A DNA stretch of 64,000 bases from NCBI RefSeq assembly GCF_937770335.1, contig NZ_CALJHY010000002.1:310001-374000 (forward strand). Reading direction: 5' to 3'. Positions within the stretch are counted from its first letter, which is position 1. Each line of letters starts with the position of its first letter. Positions 35,125-44,366 of this stretch are shown here, piece after piece. The notes under the pieces are model-generated. The model worked only from the letters and a program-made list of their open reading frames with translations, was not told where the DNA came from and ran no database searches. A program made the position numbers and the translations under genes. The stretch comes from an uncultured Glaciecola sp. (lineage in GTDB: Bacteria; Pseudomonadota; Gammaproteobacteria; Enterobacterales; Alteromonadaceae).

Positions 35125-36807
35125 TTAGATGCAACCAATTTTGGTAGATGGTAGCGAGATAATCCTTTCTTTGTTTCTCAATGTTTCGAGCGCCTCAGGC
35201 TTATGCAAATGATAGCCTTGTACATAATCCACTCCGAGCCCTTGTAATTTATGCAGAATGGCTTCGTTTTCAACGTATTCGGCAATGGTCTTTAGGTTCA
35301 TTGCATGGCCGACTTCATTGATAGCTTTTACAATGGCATAGGATGTTGGATCAGTAGTAATGTCCCTTACAAAAGAGCCATCTATCTTTAAATAGTTAAC
35401 CGGGATATTTTTCAGGTAGGAAAAGGAAGACAGGCCAGCCCCAAAATCATCGAGAGAGAACTTGAAGCCCTTATCCGTAAGGCGCTTGATCAGTTGGCTA
35501 CATTCCTTGATGTTGCGAATCGCGGCCGTCTCGGTAATTTCAAGTGTAATGTGGCTAGAGTTGATGTTGTACTTTTTCTGTAATTCAAGAATAAAGTCAC
35601 CAAGACTCCCATCTGTTATGGATTGGCCTGAGAGATTTATGGCATAGCAATATTCTGGGTTGATAGAAGCGAAGCTGGTTTCAAGTACCCAGCGGTCGAT
35701 GGACGGCATCAGGTCATAACGCTCAGCAGTGGGGATAAAAAGCCCCGGCGAAATGATACTGCCATCTTCGTCTCGCATCCTAATGAGTAATTCAAAGTAT
35801 CTGGTTTGCAACGAACTACTAGCGGAAAAAATTTCCTGCGCATAAAGCACAAAAGAGTTCTCCTCAAGGGCCTGCTTGATTCTGATCGTCCAATTAATGC
35901 CTCGCTTATGCTCCTCATACTCTCCAGCACCGGGCATCACAGTGTGCACCCGGTCGCGCCCCTCATTTTTTGCTATTTGGCAAGCGTTATCTGCAGCATT
36001 GATGATAGTGCTCATTTTGTCATCATGACCACTAATGGCCGAGATACCCGCAGAAATACCGATGTTGAATGCAAAATCACCGTGATAAAAAACAAACTTT
36101 TTTACATCGGCTCGAATGGCTTCACCTATCTGTGTCGCCGTGTTTAGGGGACAGTCTTCCAGTAACACGGCGAATTCGTCCCCTCCAATCCGTGCTATCA
36201 AATCCCGGCTGCGGACATTGTCATGGAGAATCCTGGAGATACACTGTAGCAGTTCATCACCGGCGGCATGGCCGGCGGTATCGTTAACTGTCTTGAACCG
36301 GTCCAGGTCGATAAAGATCACCGCACCGGGTAATTTTTGCTTCGAGGCTTTGATAATGTACTTGCTTAAACGTTGCTCAAATTTCTGGCGATTGGCTAAT
36401 TCAGTTAAACTGTCATGTGAGGCCTGATGACGCAGGCGGGACTCAAGTTTGTGTTGCTTGGTAACATCCTCAAGGATAATCAGCGAGCCATTAAAAAGTT
36501 GACGGATCTTGATGTCGATTATGAACGTGCCTGAACAGATATCCATTAGGTCGCGATTGAATTCCTCCCCTGGAGTTATAAATTGATCAAAAGCTTTGAG
36601 TAGTTCAGGGATCTTGCTAAATGCCTGCGTGAAATGCATATCGATAAGTTTTTCAGGTTCAATGCTTCTGTAGCCAAGGAGGTTAGCAGCATCAGCGTTA
36701 ATAATGCCGACTTCCTGATGAGCAGACAGGGTAATGATGCCAAACGGTGCGTTGCCAATAATACCAGTGAGATATTTCCTTAAATGAACGGTGTCGTCTT
36801 TAATCAT
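35125..36807 (-). CDS. PAS-GGDEF-EAL cyclic-di-GMP signalling protein
   Basis: 560 residues with no TM helix. A PAS domain (about 15-120, FGIITLSAHQEVGIINADAA) is followed by GGDEF (about 128-295) with FIDLDRFKTVNDTAGHAAGD and an intact RIGGDEFAVLLE. EAL (about 305-550) has ELLIRM in the first motif, LEITETAAI, DDFGAGLSSFSYL, KIDGSFV and AEYVEN. The first motif is ELL instead of EAL, while the other catalytic acids remain, so both synthesis and hydrolysis of c-di-GMP are possible. The gene begins 5 bp after the stop of the HATPase-phosphatase gene and is the last of an STAS / phosphatase / GGDEF-EAL operon, so it is probably the output of that switch. By eye the operon is more GC-rich than the flanking DNA. 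Confidence 0.95.
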   Translation of the reverse strand: MIKDDTVHLRKYLTGIIGNAPFGIITLSAHQEVGIINADAANLLGYRSIEPEKLIDMHFTQAFSKIPELLKAFDQFITPGEEFNRDLMDICSGTFIIDIKIRQLFNGSLIILEDVTKQHKLESRLRHQASHDSLTELANRQKFEQRLSKYIIKASKQKLPGAVIFIDLDRFKTVNDTAGHAAGDELLQCISRILHDNVRSRDLIARIGGDEFAVLLEDCPLNTATQIGEAIRADVKKFVFYHGDFAFNIGISAGISAISGHDDKMSTIINAADNACQIAKNEGRDRVHTVMPGAGEYEEHKRGINWTIRIKQALEENSFVLYAQEIFSASSSLQTRYFELLIRMRDEDGSIISPGLFIPTAERYDLMPSIDRWVLETSFASINPEYCYAINLSGQSITDGSLGDFILELQKKYNINSSHITLEITETAAIRNIKECSQLIKRLTDKGFKFSLDDFGAGLSSFSYLKNIPVNYLKIDGSFVRDITTDPTSYAIVKAINEVGHAMNLKTIAEYVENEAILHKLQGLGVDYVQGYHLHKPEALETLRNKERIISLPSTKIGCI

Positions 36808-36812
36808 AAATT

Positions 36813-37817
36813 TCAGCCTTTGAGGACAATAACAGTAGCATCATCATTCACGACGGCATACTGGTCAAAAATCTGTTCTGCGAGGCGCTGCGCGAATAGG
36901 TCATCACTGCAACAACTGTCGTAATTGACGTCTTTAATGCCATCCGAATGCATGACAAAGGTGAACTGATCTGGGCGAAGTCTGCGTTGGACAGTAAGGG
37001 AATTAGGTAGACTCGTGCCAATGCTACCATCGTGGAAGAAAAAGCTTAAATGCTGAGTTGAATCTGCTTGGATAGAGGTGTTTCCCATTATCAGAGATTC
37101 GATAGAGTCCGGAGTGATCCTAAACAGTGCGACCTCGACGCCACGGCTTAAATTATATTTCAAAAGCTTTTCGTGGCAAAAGCGCACAAGGTCGTCAAGC
37201 GGCAATTTATAGTTTTCAAGGACCTGTTTCTTTACAAACTCTGCTGATTTAGAGGCTTGTATACCTTTCCCTGCGCCATCGAAGATAGCGACAAGCATCT
37301 TATCTCCTTCATAGCCCTTAATTAGATACGCATCGCCGTTAACGTCTCCTCCCACCACCGGAAAAGAAACTACACCTGTATCGATTAGTTGCCGTGGGAT
37401 GGGAAGGTAACATGACATTTTAACGGATGTGCCGCTGGCAGAACTCTTAACCGAAAACTCATCCATTGACCGTTGGGCAGCGCCTAACCCAAGCCCTAGG
37501 GTTTGGCGTGTACTAAACCCATCCTTCATTGCCAATTCAAGGTTGCCAATCCCCGGACCTCGGTCGTCGATATTTATCTCTATGCCTTTATTGTTGTCGG
37601 TAACCTGAATAATGGCAACTCCGTGCTCGGCATGTCGAAAGCTATTCATCGCTATTTCAGAAGCGGCTAAAAAAATTAATCCTGCCTGAAAATAAGTAAA
37701 GCCAAGTTGCAGCGCAATGTGTTTGGCCATACTAGCAAAGGAATATACGTCCGCCTCGTCCTGTATCACAATGCTTGAAGAGAGTTGAATGTCCTCTTTG
37801 TCCCTCATGTTTGACAT
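36813..37817 (-). CDS. RsbT-like HATPase fused to SpoIIE/RsbX-type phosphatase
   Basis: About 334 residues; the ATG at 37817 is used (a GTG lies one codon earlier). The N-terminal half is a serine-kinase-type HATPase (GHKL): ASEIAMNSFRHAEHG, NIDDRGPGIGN and TLGLGLGAAQRSMDEF. The C-terminal half is a PP2C/SpoIIE-like phosphatase: GGDVNGDAYL, VAIFDGAGKGIQAS, HSDGIKD and NDDATVIVLK. In stressosome systems RsbT phosphorylates STAS proteins and RsbX removes the phosphate; here both are on one chain. It is flanked by a single STAS protein upstream and a PAS-GGDEF-EAL protein downstream, within 5-12 bp. No RsbR-type sensor is next to it. Confidence 0.9.
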   Translation of the reverse strand: MSNMRDKEDIQLSSSIVIQDEADVYSFASMAKHIALQLGFTYFQAGLIFLAASEIAMNSFRHAEHGVAIIQVTDNNKGIEINIDDRGPGIGNLELAMKDGFSTRQTLGLGLGAAQRSMDEFSVKSSASGTSVKMSCYLPIPRQLIDTGVVSFPVVGGDVNGDAYLIKGYEGDKMLVAIFDGAGKGIQASKSAEFVKKQVLENYKLPLDDLVRFCHEKLLKYNLSRGVEVALFRITPDSIESLIMGNTSIQADSTQHLSFFFHDGSIGTSLPNSLTVQRRLRPDQFTFVMHSDGIKDVNYDSCCSDDLFAQRLAEQIFDQYAVVNDDATVIVLKG

Positions 37818-37829
37818 CACGTTAGCCGA

Positions 37830-38291
37830 TCAGACTGATGAATCTAGGGACGTTCTCGGACCTGCACTATTCTTGTATACAAGCTCGTAACCGGTAAGTC
37901 TGAAGCTTTCTCTGACGGCCGATTTCAGGTCGCGAACCGCAAGAAACCCGCCAATATCAACGCCAGCTGTTACCATAGTTTTCGCTAATTCACCGGAAAT
38001 ACCACAAAAAATACTAGTGACACCGACCATTTTTAGGATCCGAGCGAGTCGGATCAGATGGCCTGATATTGATGAATCAATGGCCTCTACATTAGATAAA
38101 TCGATGATAGCGCAACTCACCTGTGAAGAGTCTGCTAGAGAAGTGAGTTTGTCACTGATTATCCCCATTCGGGCTGAATCTAGTGCACCGAACAGCCCGC
38201 TATAAATACAATTTTCTGTAATTTCATTAGCGACCATAGGTACTTCCCCGCCAATTTGCTTACGACTCATTGCTACATTACTAGAACTCAT
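37830..38291 (-). CDS. STAS domain protein, RsbR/RsbS-like
   Basis: A 153-residue single STAS domain with GLFGALDSARMGIISDKL, AIIDLSNVEAIDSSISGHLI and GVTSIFCGISGELAKTMV, the order found in stressosome STAS proteins. The DSS motif (near residue 88) supplies the usual phospho-acceptor. No sensory N-terminal domain is present; only about 20 residues precede the fold, so it resembles RsbS or a truncated RsbR. It is the first gene of the operon with the HATPase-phosphatase fusion and the GGDEF-EAL protein. The module therefore likely converts an unseen signal into a change in c-di-GMP. The strand is minus, with its promoter in the gap to its right. Confidence 0.9.
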   Translation of the reverse strand: MSSSNVAMSRKQIGGEVPMVANEITENCIYSGLFGALDSARMGIISDKLTSLADSSQVSCAIIDLSNVEAIDSSISGHLIRLARILKMVGVTSIFCGISGELAKTMVTAGVDIGGFLAVRDLKSAVRESFRLTGYELVYKNSAGPRTSLDSSV

Positions 38292-38783
38292 GTTAATTCC
38301 TCTCGCTAACAGGTCCGTCTGATATTTAGGGTTGTAAATAACAAAGATGACTTCTTCGTTTTTATTGAATAAAGATTTTTAAGCTAAACTGCGCTTTCGA
38401 AGCGGAATACCTAAATAATCTTTACTTAATTAGTTTGTGTAAAAAATTTAACATTTAATTAGGTGTGGTGTATATTGGACTTAAGTCTTGTTTTATCGCT
38501 TCACTTGATTTTAGGCAACATACCTTAGATTCAACTAATAAGCGCATAACTTAAATTGGTAGTAAAAGGGTCAGCCAAATATATGCCTTAAATAAAAAGG
38601 TATGAGCCAAAAAAATGTTGTTTTAATATCTAGCCGAGGCTCGACGTCGCCCCTGTGATTACTAAGCAATGACATAAAGCCTACCCAAACTTGTAACTAT
38701 AATGCAATACTCCCTTTGCAATGTATGACAGAGTCTATTTTGCATACTGAAGGAATTATTACTCTATAGTATTAAGGTTTATT
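38292..38783. other. 492-bp divergent intergenic region
   Basis: It lies between the minus-strand STAS gene and the plus-strand S33 hydrolase, so it should carry two promoters. It is AT-rich with no open frame. A single GGACTTAAGTC palindrome (CTTAAG at 38480-38485) is present, but it lacks the second half-site seen in the other two operators. A short inverted repeat CGCTT-TCG-AAGCG lies near 38390. The hydrolase start has the ribosome site AAGG at 38774-38777. No RNA gene was recognised. Confidence 0.5.
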
Positions 38784-39740
38784 ATGAATAAAGTAATCAT
38801 TGCAGCAATGGCTGCATTGTTATCGTTCGCCTTTCATTCAAGTGGTTTTGCGCATCAGGACCCTGAACAGGCCGGTTATATTGCCGTTGACGGTGGTCGA
38901 ATTTGGTACCGTATAAACGGTATGGAGCATTTGGGTAAAAGCCCCGCAATTATTATGATGCACGGCGGCCCCGGTGGCAGCCACCGAAGCAACATGCCTT
39001 ATGTTGCGTTGTCAGATACTTACCCAGTTATTCTCTATGATCAGCTTGGTTCAGGTAATTCCGAGCGACCGGATGATCAGGAAAATTGGAATGTGAAACG
39101 CTTCGTTGATGAAATTGATCACATTCGGCGAGCGCTTGGACTCGATCAAATCATTATAGCTGGACATAGTTGGGGGGGCTCTTTGTCAGCAGAATATGCG
39201 TCGCGAAATCCGGAAGGTCTAACGGCCGCAATTCTTTCCAGTCCCCTTATTTCAACACCTCAGTGGAACAAAGATAATCAGGATTGGGTAGACGAAATGC
39301 CGATAGAAGCACAGGCTGTGCTCAAAAAGAATAATTTTGCCGGTTCACTGGATGATCCTGAATTTAAGGACGCAGTTGATCTGTTTTATTCTCGCCACAT
39401 GTGTCGCACAGACCCTTGTTCTAAAACCTCATATCGCGATGATGGTCCCACCGGCAACAGTGAAATGTATGTAACGATGTGGGGCGTTACCGACTTTAAT
39501 GGCTATGGTACATTGAAGGATTATGATATTAGCGATAGGTTAAAGGATATTAATGTTCCTAGCCTAGTAATTTGTGGCGAGTTTGATGAGGCGCGTCCTC
39601 GAACATGCCACCGCTATGCAAAAATGATTAAAAATGCGACAACTGTTATCGTGCCAGACGCCGGACACGCTACCATGGCAGCCAATGAGGTCATGTACAT
39701 AAAGGTAGTGCGCGATTTTCTTAGCGAAGCACTAAGGTAA
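38784..39740 (+). CDS. Secreted alpha/beta hydrolase, S33 proline iminopeptidase-like
   Basis: 318 residues. A signal peptide (MAALLSFAFHSSGFA, cleavage near residue 23) leads to an alpha/beta hydrolase. The oxyanion motif is MMHGGPGGSHRS, the nucleophile elbow is GHSWGG, the acid is Asp in CGEFDEARP, and the base is His in DAGHATM. HGGPGG is typical of proline iminopeptidases (S33), which remove N-terminal Pro, but the family also includes esterases. A Cys pair (HMCRTDPCSK) may form a disulfide, fitting export. The start has an AAGG ribosome site. It stands alone. Confidence 0.92.
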   Translation: MNKVIIAAMAALLSFAFHSSGFAHQDPEQAGYIAVDGGRIWYRINGMEHLGKSPAIIMMHGGPGGSHRSNMPYVALSDTYPVILYDQLGSGNSERPDDQENWNVKRFVDEIDHIRRALGLDQIIIAGHSWGGSLSAEYASRNPEGLTAAILSSPLISTPQWNKDNQDWVDEMPIEAQAVLKKNNFAGSLDDPEFKDAVDLFYSRHMCRTDPCSKTSYRDDGPTGNSEMYVTMWGVTDFNGYGTLKDYDISDRLKDINVPSLVICGEFDEARPRTCHRYAKMIKNATTVIVPDAGHATMAANEVMYIKVVRDFLSEALR

Positions 39741-39950
39741 TAGTGTTTGCGAAGAACCAGTATAGAGCGACAATAAAGTATCATCCTCGACAACAAAGTT
39801 TTATACGGCGGATCAATCGAATATTCAGATAAGGAAGAGGCAAGTTAACTCTATATTAGCGGACAGTTAGGGCTTTTTATTGAACTACAAATAGGTGAAA
39901 CAGACACCGTTGCCAAAAAGTATAAACCGGATCAAAATGCATCATTCGAA

Positions 39951-40282
39951 GATGAACTTGCCATTGTTCGTCTTGTGTCCAATATTTTGTTCGAAGCTAA
40001 AACATGGAAGCCTCTGATATTCATATTGATTGCGAATTTGAGTACAAAACTCTCTTTAGAATGAGGCTAGATAGGATCGTAAGAGATATTAATCAATTAT
40101 CTGAACATCATCATAAGGCAGTAGTTGCTCGCATTAAGATAATGGTTGGGCTAGATATTTCCGAAAAACGCATGCAGCAAGACGGCAAGTTAATGTTTGA
40201 TATTGGGGAGTAAACTTTAGAGGTGCGCGTGGCGGCTATTCCCACTGTTGTGGGTGAAGGGACAGTCATACGCCAAACTTAA
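39951..40282 (+). pseudogene. Fragment of a GspE/PilB-type secretion ATPase
   Basis: Three pieces of one protein are visible. DELAIVRLVSNILFEAK (39951 onward) is in one frame. MEASDIHID to DISEKRMQQDGKLMFDIG (40004-40213) is in the next. After an in-frame stop, LEVRVAAIPTVVGEG runs to 40282. These match in order the N2/early core of type II secretion/type IV pilus ATPases (ASDIHIE, RIKIM-GLDI-EKR-PQDG, RVS-PTV-GE). Adding one A to the AAAA at 39999-40002 would join the first two pieces. The Walker motifs and C-terminal half are absent. There is no other secretion gene nearby, so it is a dead remnant. Confidence 0.8.
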
Positions 40283-40437
40283 GTGCAAAGTATGTGGTCG
40301 TTTGGTTGCAAATAATATGGACATTCTTATCACCTTATACAAATGCCGACCAAAACCACGCCGAGTGAACATAGCAGCCGACGTAATCATTTGAATACGT
40401 CGGCTGCAGTTTGCCCTCTCTAAGTGATAAGTAGCCG

Positions 40438-42732
40438 CTATGAGGCACTAAGCTGCAGACTAACTACCACCGATTTATAAGCGGGGGTGTTACTCCTGTC
40501 CGCCACACTGCCCAAAGGGATGAGATCATTGGTTTCAGGATAATAAGTAGCACAACAACCTTCAGGTATCGCGTATTTCACAAGCTGAAAGTCGGTTACT
40601 TGCCGTGTCTCTACCTTGTCGTTTGGCCAGTGGCTGTTAATAGTCACTCTTTGTCCGTCCTCTAGGCCTAAGCGGGTAAGATCGGCTTGGCTTATAAACA
40701 CTACTTTACGCCCGCCATGTATCCCTCGGTACCTATCATTATTAGTATATACAGTGGTGTTAAATTGATCATGACTGCGAATAGTCGTCATTAACAGGCA
40801 GCCATCAGGTACCTCAACAGGCTCAATAGCGTTCACTACAAAGTTAGCTTTGCCGGTCGCTGTAGCAAATTGACGCGCATCACGCACAGCATTGGGTAAG
40901 ACAAACTCCCCAAGTTGCTCTACTCGCTGATTGAAATTTTCAAAGCCGGGCACTACATGGCCAATATGCTCACGAATAAGTCGGTAATCAGAACTGAGCC
41001 CAAGCCAGTCGATACTGTCATTAGGTAATGTATGGTTGGCCAGTTGGGCAATGATCGCCACTTCACTTTTTAAGTGCTCTGATGCCGGTGGAATTTTACC
41101 GTGAGAGGTTTGAACAACGCCCATGGAGTTTTCCACCGTAATGGTTTGAACACCCGACGCTTGTTGGTCAATTTCTGTCCGTCCCAAAGCCGGTAAAATC
41201 AGCCCTTGTTTTCCAGTATGCAGATGTGAACGATTGAGTTTTGTCGATACCTGCACGGTCAATTCGCATTTTGCCAGGCCTTGCTCATTCGCTTGGTGAT
41301 CAGGCATGGCGCGATAAAAATTCCCGCCTAAGGCAAATAATACTTTTACCTGCCCAGCTTGCATAGCGTGCACTGTATCCACCGCATCCACACCGTTGAC
41401 TCGCGGTGGAGAAAAATTAAATTCCTTTTGCAGAGCATCGAGAAACGCAGGGGCCGGTTTTTCCCAAATGCCCATGGTGCGATCACCTTGCACGTTACTG
41501 TGCCCACGCACTGGACAGACCCCAGCGCCGGGTTTACCTAAATTGCCTTGCAACATTAAAAAGTTGGTCATTAGTTGAACATTAGCAACTGCATTTTTAT
41601 GTTGAGTAATGCCCATAGCCCAACAGCAAATAGTCTTTTTAGACTCACTAGCAATCTTTGCAGCTTGTTCAATCAGGGGTTGACTCAACCCGCTAGCCTG
41701 CACAATTTCCTGCCAGCTGGTTTGTTCTATATCGGCTTTAAACGCAGCGAAGCCTTCACAATACTGTGTTATGAAGTCATGGTCTAGTATGGGCTGCTCA
41801 GGGCTATCCCATGCAATAAGAGCTTTACATAAGCCTTTGAGCAAGGCTGCATCGCCATTTATCTTAACCGGTAAATACAAGTCACGTAATGTTGTGCCAT
41901 CGCCGATTACGCCTGAGACTTCCTGGGGATTTTTAAAGCGTTTAAGACCGGTTTCATCTAAGGGATTAATTGCCACTATTTTAGCACCTTGGCGCTTAGC
42001 TGCTTGCAAAGAACCGAGCATTCGGGGATGATTCGACCCTGGATTTTGACCAAAGATGAATATCGCTTCGCTATGTTCTAAATCTTCTAAACTGACCGAG
42101 CCTTTACCTATCCCTATGGTTTCATCTAAACCTATACCCGTTGATTCATGGCACATATTTGAGCAATCAGGTAAATTATTAGTACCAAATTTACGCACAA
42201 ACAGCTGATATAAAAAAGCAGCCTCATTACCTGTGCGCCCAGACGTATAAAATGCCGCTTGGTCTGGGGATTCCAAAATATTAAGTTGTTCTGCGATCAA
42301 GCTAAAGGCATCTTGCCAACTGATGGGTTGATAATTATCTTGACCTGGGGCTAACCACATTGGAGCAATCAAGCGTCCTTGGCTATTGAGCCAACGGTCA
42401 GACTTTGTGCGTAATTCAGCAATATTGTGCTGGGCAAAGAAATCGGCTGTAACCTTTTTATTTGTGGCTTCGTCGGCTACGGCTTTAGCACCGTTTTCAC
42501 AAAACTCAAAGGTTGCTTTTTTCCCTAACGGATCAGGCCAAGCGCAGCCAGGACAATCAAAACCCTCTATTTGATTTAATCCAAACAGTAAACGGGTACC
42601 TTTTATGGCTCCGGCTTTCAATGTCGTATTCTTGTAAGCGGAGAGCACCGCGGGTACACCTGCTGCCCATTCTTTAGGCTCACTTACGGTAATATGCTGA
42701 ACTTGGGTATCGATTTTATTGCTGTCTTTCAT
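40438..42732 (-). CDS. FdhF/YdeP family molybdopterin oxidoreductase
   Basis: About 764 residues from the ATG at 42732 (a GTG three codons earlier is the longest option). The family pattern is clear: GFDCPGCAWPDP near residue 60 (with two Cys), FYTSGRTGNEAAFL, CSNMCHESTGIGL, FGQNPGSNHPRM, WAMGITQHKNAVANVQ, VCPVRGHSNVQGDRTM and the C-terminal MGD-binding domain. YdeP-type proteins are about 760 residues, as here, and are linked in E. coli to acid resistance. They use bis-MGD, whose last step needs MobA (also in this window). No twin-arginine signal is seen, so it is cytosolic. It has no obvious electron-transfer partner next to it. Confidence 0.93.
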   Translation of the reverse strand: MKDSNKIDTQVQHITVSEPKEWAAGVPAVLSAYKNTTLKAGAIKGTRLLFGLNQIEGFDCPGCAWPDPLGKKATFEFCENGAKAVADEATNKKVTADFFAQHNIAELRTKSDRWLNSQGRLIAPMWLAPGQDNYQPISWQDAFSLIAEQLNILESPDQAAFYTSGRTGNEAAFLYQLFVRKFGTNNLPDCSNMCHESTGIGLDETIGIGKGSVSLEDLEHSEAIFIFGQNPGSNHPRMLGSLQAAKRQGAKIVAINPLDETGLKRFKNPQEVSGVIGDGTTLRDLYLPVKINGDAALLKGLCKALIAWDSPEQPILDHDFITQYCEGFAAFKADIEQTSWQEIVQASGLSQPLIEQAAKIASESKKTICCWAMGITQHKNAVANVQLMTNFLMLQGNLGKPGAGVCPVRGHSNVQGDRTMGIWEKPAPAFLDALQKEFNFSPPRVNGVDAVDTVHAMQAGQVKVLFALGGNFYRAMPDHQANEQGLAKCELTVQVSTKLNRSHLHTGKQGLILPALGRTEIDQQASGVQTITVENSMGVVQTSHGKIPPASEHLKSEVAIIAQLANHTLPNDSIDWLGLSSDYRLIREHIGHVVPGFENFNQRVEQLGEFVLPNAVRDARQFATATGKANFVVNAIEPVEVPDGCLLMTTIRSHDQFNTTVYTNNDRYRGIHGGRKVVFISQADLTRLGLEDGQRVTINSHWPNDKVETRQVTDFQLVKYAIPEGCCATYYPETNDLIPLGSVADRSNTPAYKSVVVSLQLSAS

Positions 42733-42961
42733 ATATCTCACTTGAAGTATTGTATTTCAGATACGCACTGACTAATGGCGGATTATACGGTCATTTAGGT
42801 CATTTAGCTCACTCAACCCGCAGGGTAAGTAGAATAAAACTCATTCATAATGCAGGTATCAGAGTATGTTTATTACCTTATGCAACGGTAACATAAATAG
42901 CGTCGAATATCCGGGTATCCGTGTTAGTGTCATTAGGTAGAATAAAGAGATTGCGATGAGA

Positions 42962-43651
42962 TTATTTTAGGTACTCTATTACCCCAAATATGGCAAAGAA
43001 AGCCGGTTGATGAATAAGATAAATCACTAAACTATGTTTGCCTGGCAATGCGATCCAAGTATTTTTGTTAAAGCGTTGAAGGGGGTCATTTTTTAAAAAT
43101 GAGGTAGAAGCGAACCAAATACCGACTAAAACGACGCCGAGCCAAGGGAACAGACCGACGTAGTCATTTGAATATGCCGGCAACTGGTCCCGGATATAAT
43201 TAAATGGCCATATGCCAGATACCCAACCGATGTTATATACAGTAATGATACAGAGGCCGATAATCAGTGAGATTCGTGGTTTATTTGCAAACATAATACA
43301 AAGGATGCTGGCAACAGCAATAAAATGTAAAACGCCAAAATAGATATAATTATTGGGCACCGTTAACAACGAAACTAAACTAATAGCCAAGGCACTCGCC
43401 AAAATTTGAACTAGGCGTTTACCAAACTTGTTCCAATTGATCCCACTTTGATAAGACAAATGCAGAGATGCGCCCAAGCAAATAAAGAATGAGATGAGAA
43501 TAATGTGGCGAAAAGTGCGCCATCCTTCACCATCAGGGGTATTCCAATCCACATAACCGAAAAATTTCAGATCATATATAAAGTGAAATATCACCATAAG
43601 AACAATGGCAAACGTGCGCAACACGTCAATACTGAAAATTCGATTATTCAA
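42962..43651 (-). CDS. DUF1624 (heparan-alpha-glucosaminide N-acetyltransferase-like) membrane protein
   Basis: About 229 residues from the TTG at 43651, preferred because GGAG precedes it and the family N-terminus (LNNRIFSIDVLRTFAI) begins there; an ATG at 43678 overlaps the upstream gene in another frame. The sequence is almost all TM helices. IDVLRTFAIVLMVIFHFIYD carries the conserved Asp and His, and HSLVIYLIHQPAFF near the end is the second His site of this acyltransferase-type family. Bacterial members are of unknown function; they may move acetyl or other acyl groups across the membrane. It ends the six-gene operon that begins with the response regulator. Confidence 0.88.
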   Translation of the reverse strand: MNNRIFSIDVLRTFAIVLMVIFHFIYDLKFFGYVDWNTPDGEGWRTFRHIILISFFICLGASLHLSYQSGINWNKFGKRLVQILASALAISLVSLLTVPNNYIYFGVLHFIAVASILCIMFANKPRISLIIGLCIITVYNIGWVSGIWPFNYIRDQLPAYSNDYVGLFPWLGVVLVGIWFASTSFLKNDPLQRFNKNTWIALPGKHSLVIYLIHQPAFFAIFGVIEYLK

Positions 43652-43655
43652 AGAG

Positions 43656-44366
43656 TTAAAACTCCATTTCCAAAGCAAACCTCAGTGTATGATCAGTTGA
43701 TTTACCATTCAAGCCCGCTATGAAACCTAATTCCCATTTGAGTTGGCGTTGGCCTTCAAAGCGCTTTATCCCCATAAATGCTGGACCAATACCTAAAAAG
43801 TCGCGACTAGAGTAAATTTCAATAGCCGGCTGAATTTCAGGTATCCACCGATATCGATATTTTAATCTAAATTCACCTTGCAGTTTCTTAATCGTATCAC
43901 CTCCCCAACTTTGAGATGCAAGCAAATTAATGGTTAAACTATTGCGACCAAATTCTTTTTCAGCGAGTACGCCGGTAGTAAATTCCCAACTGTCTTTTTG
44001 ATGCCTTTTTTCAAGTTCAAATAGCGCTCCCCAATCAGCCCAATACTCGCCTTGGTCCGTCAACATCCACCGAGTTTCAATTTCATAAGAGTGCAATCCA
44101 AAATTATCATCTGAGTCACGCTCTCCAACAAGATAACCTTCAACAGTTACGTACTCTGAAATTGCTTGTCCATAAGCAATGCGTTGCAGAAGTTCATTGC
44201 CATCATCATTCTTTCTTGAGCTAAAACGCCATTCGAACTCTCTCTCAAACGGCAGCACATATGGGTGATAAACCTTGTCAACGGATTCAGAAGCATTGCT
44301 TTTAAATGCAATGCCATTAAGCATAAGAATACATAAACACATAAAAACAGGTGTTATATATTTCAT
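43656..44366 (-). CDS. Outer-membrane beta-barrel protein of the two-component operon
   Basis: 236 residues. The signal peptide MKYITPVFMCLCILMLNGIAFKSNA-type start is followed by alternating strands. The protein ends in FALEMEF, an outer-membrane C-terminal signature ending in Phe. The ATG overlaps the upstream stop (ATGA) and has an AGGAG ribosome site. No family name can be given, but the sequence (FEWRFSSRKNDDGNELLQRIAYGQAI) looks like a transport- or copper-linked barrel seen next to cupredoxin and FTR1-like genes. It sits between the FTR1-like permease and the DUF1624 protein and overlaps both or nearly so. Confidence 0.8.
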   Translation of the reverse strand: MKYITPVFMCLCILMLNGIAFKSNASESVDKVYHPYVLPFEREFEWRFSSRKNDDGNELLQRIAYGQAISEYVTVEGYLVGERDSDDNFGLHSYEIETRWMLTDQGEYWADWGALFELEKRHQKDSWEFTTGVLAEKEFGRNSLTINLLASQSWGGDTIKKLQGEFRLKYRYRWIPEIQPAIEIYSSRDFLGIGPAFMGIKRFEGQRQLKWELGFIAGLNGKSTDHTLRFALEMEF

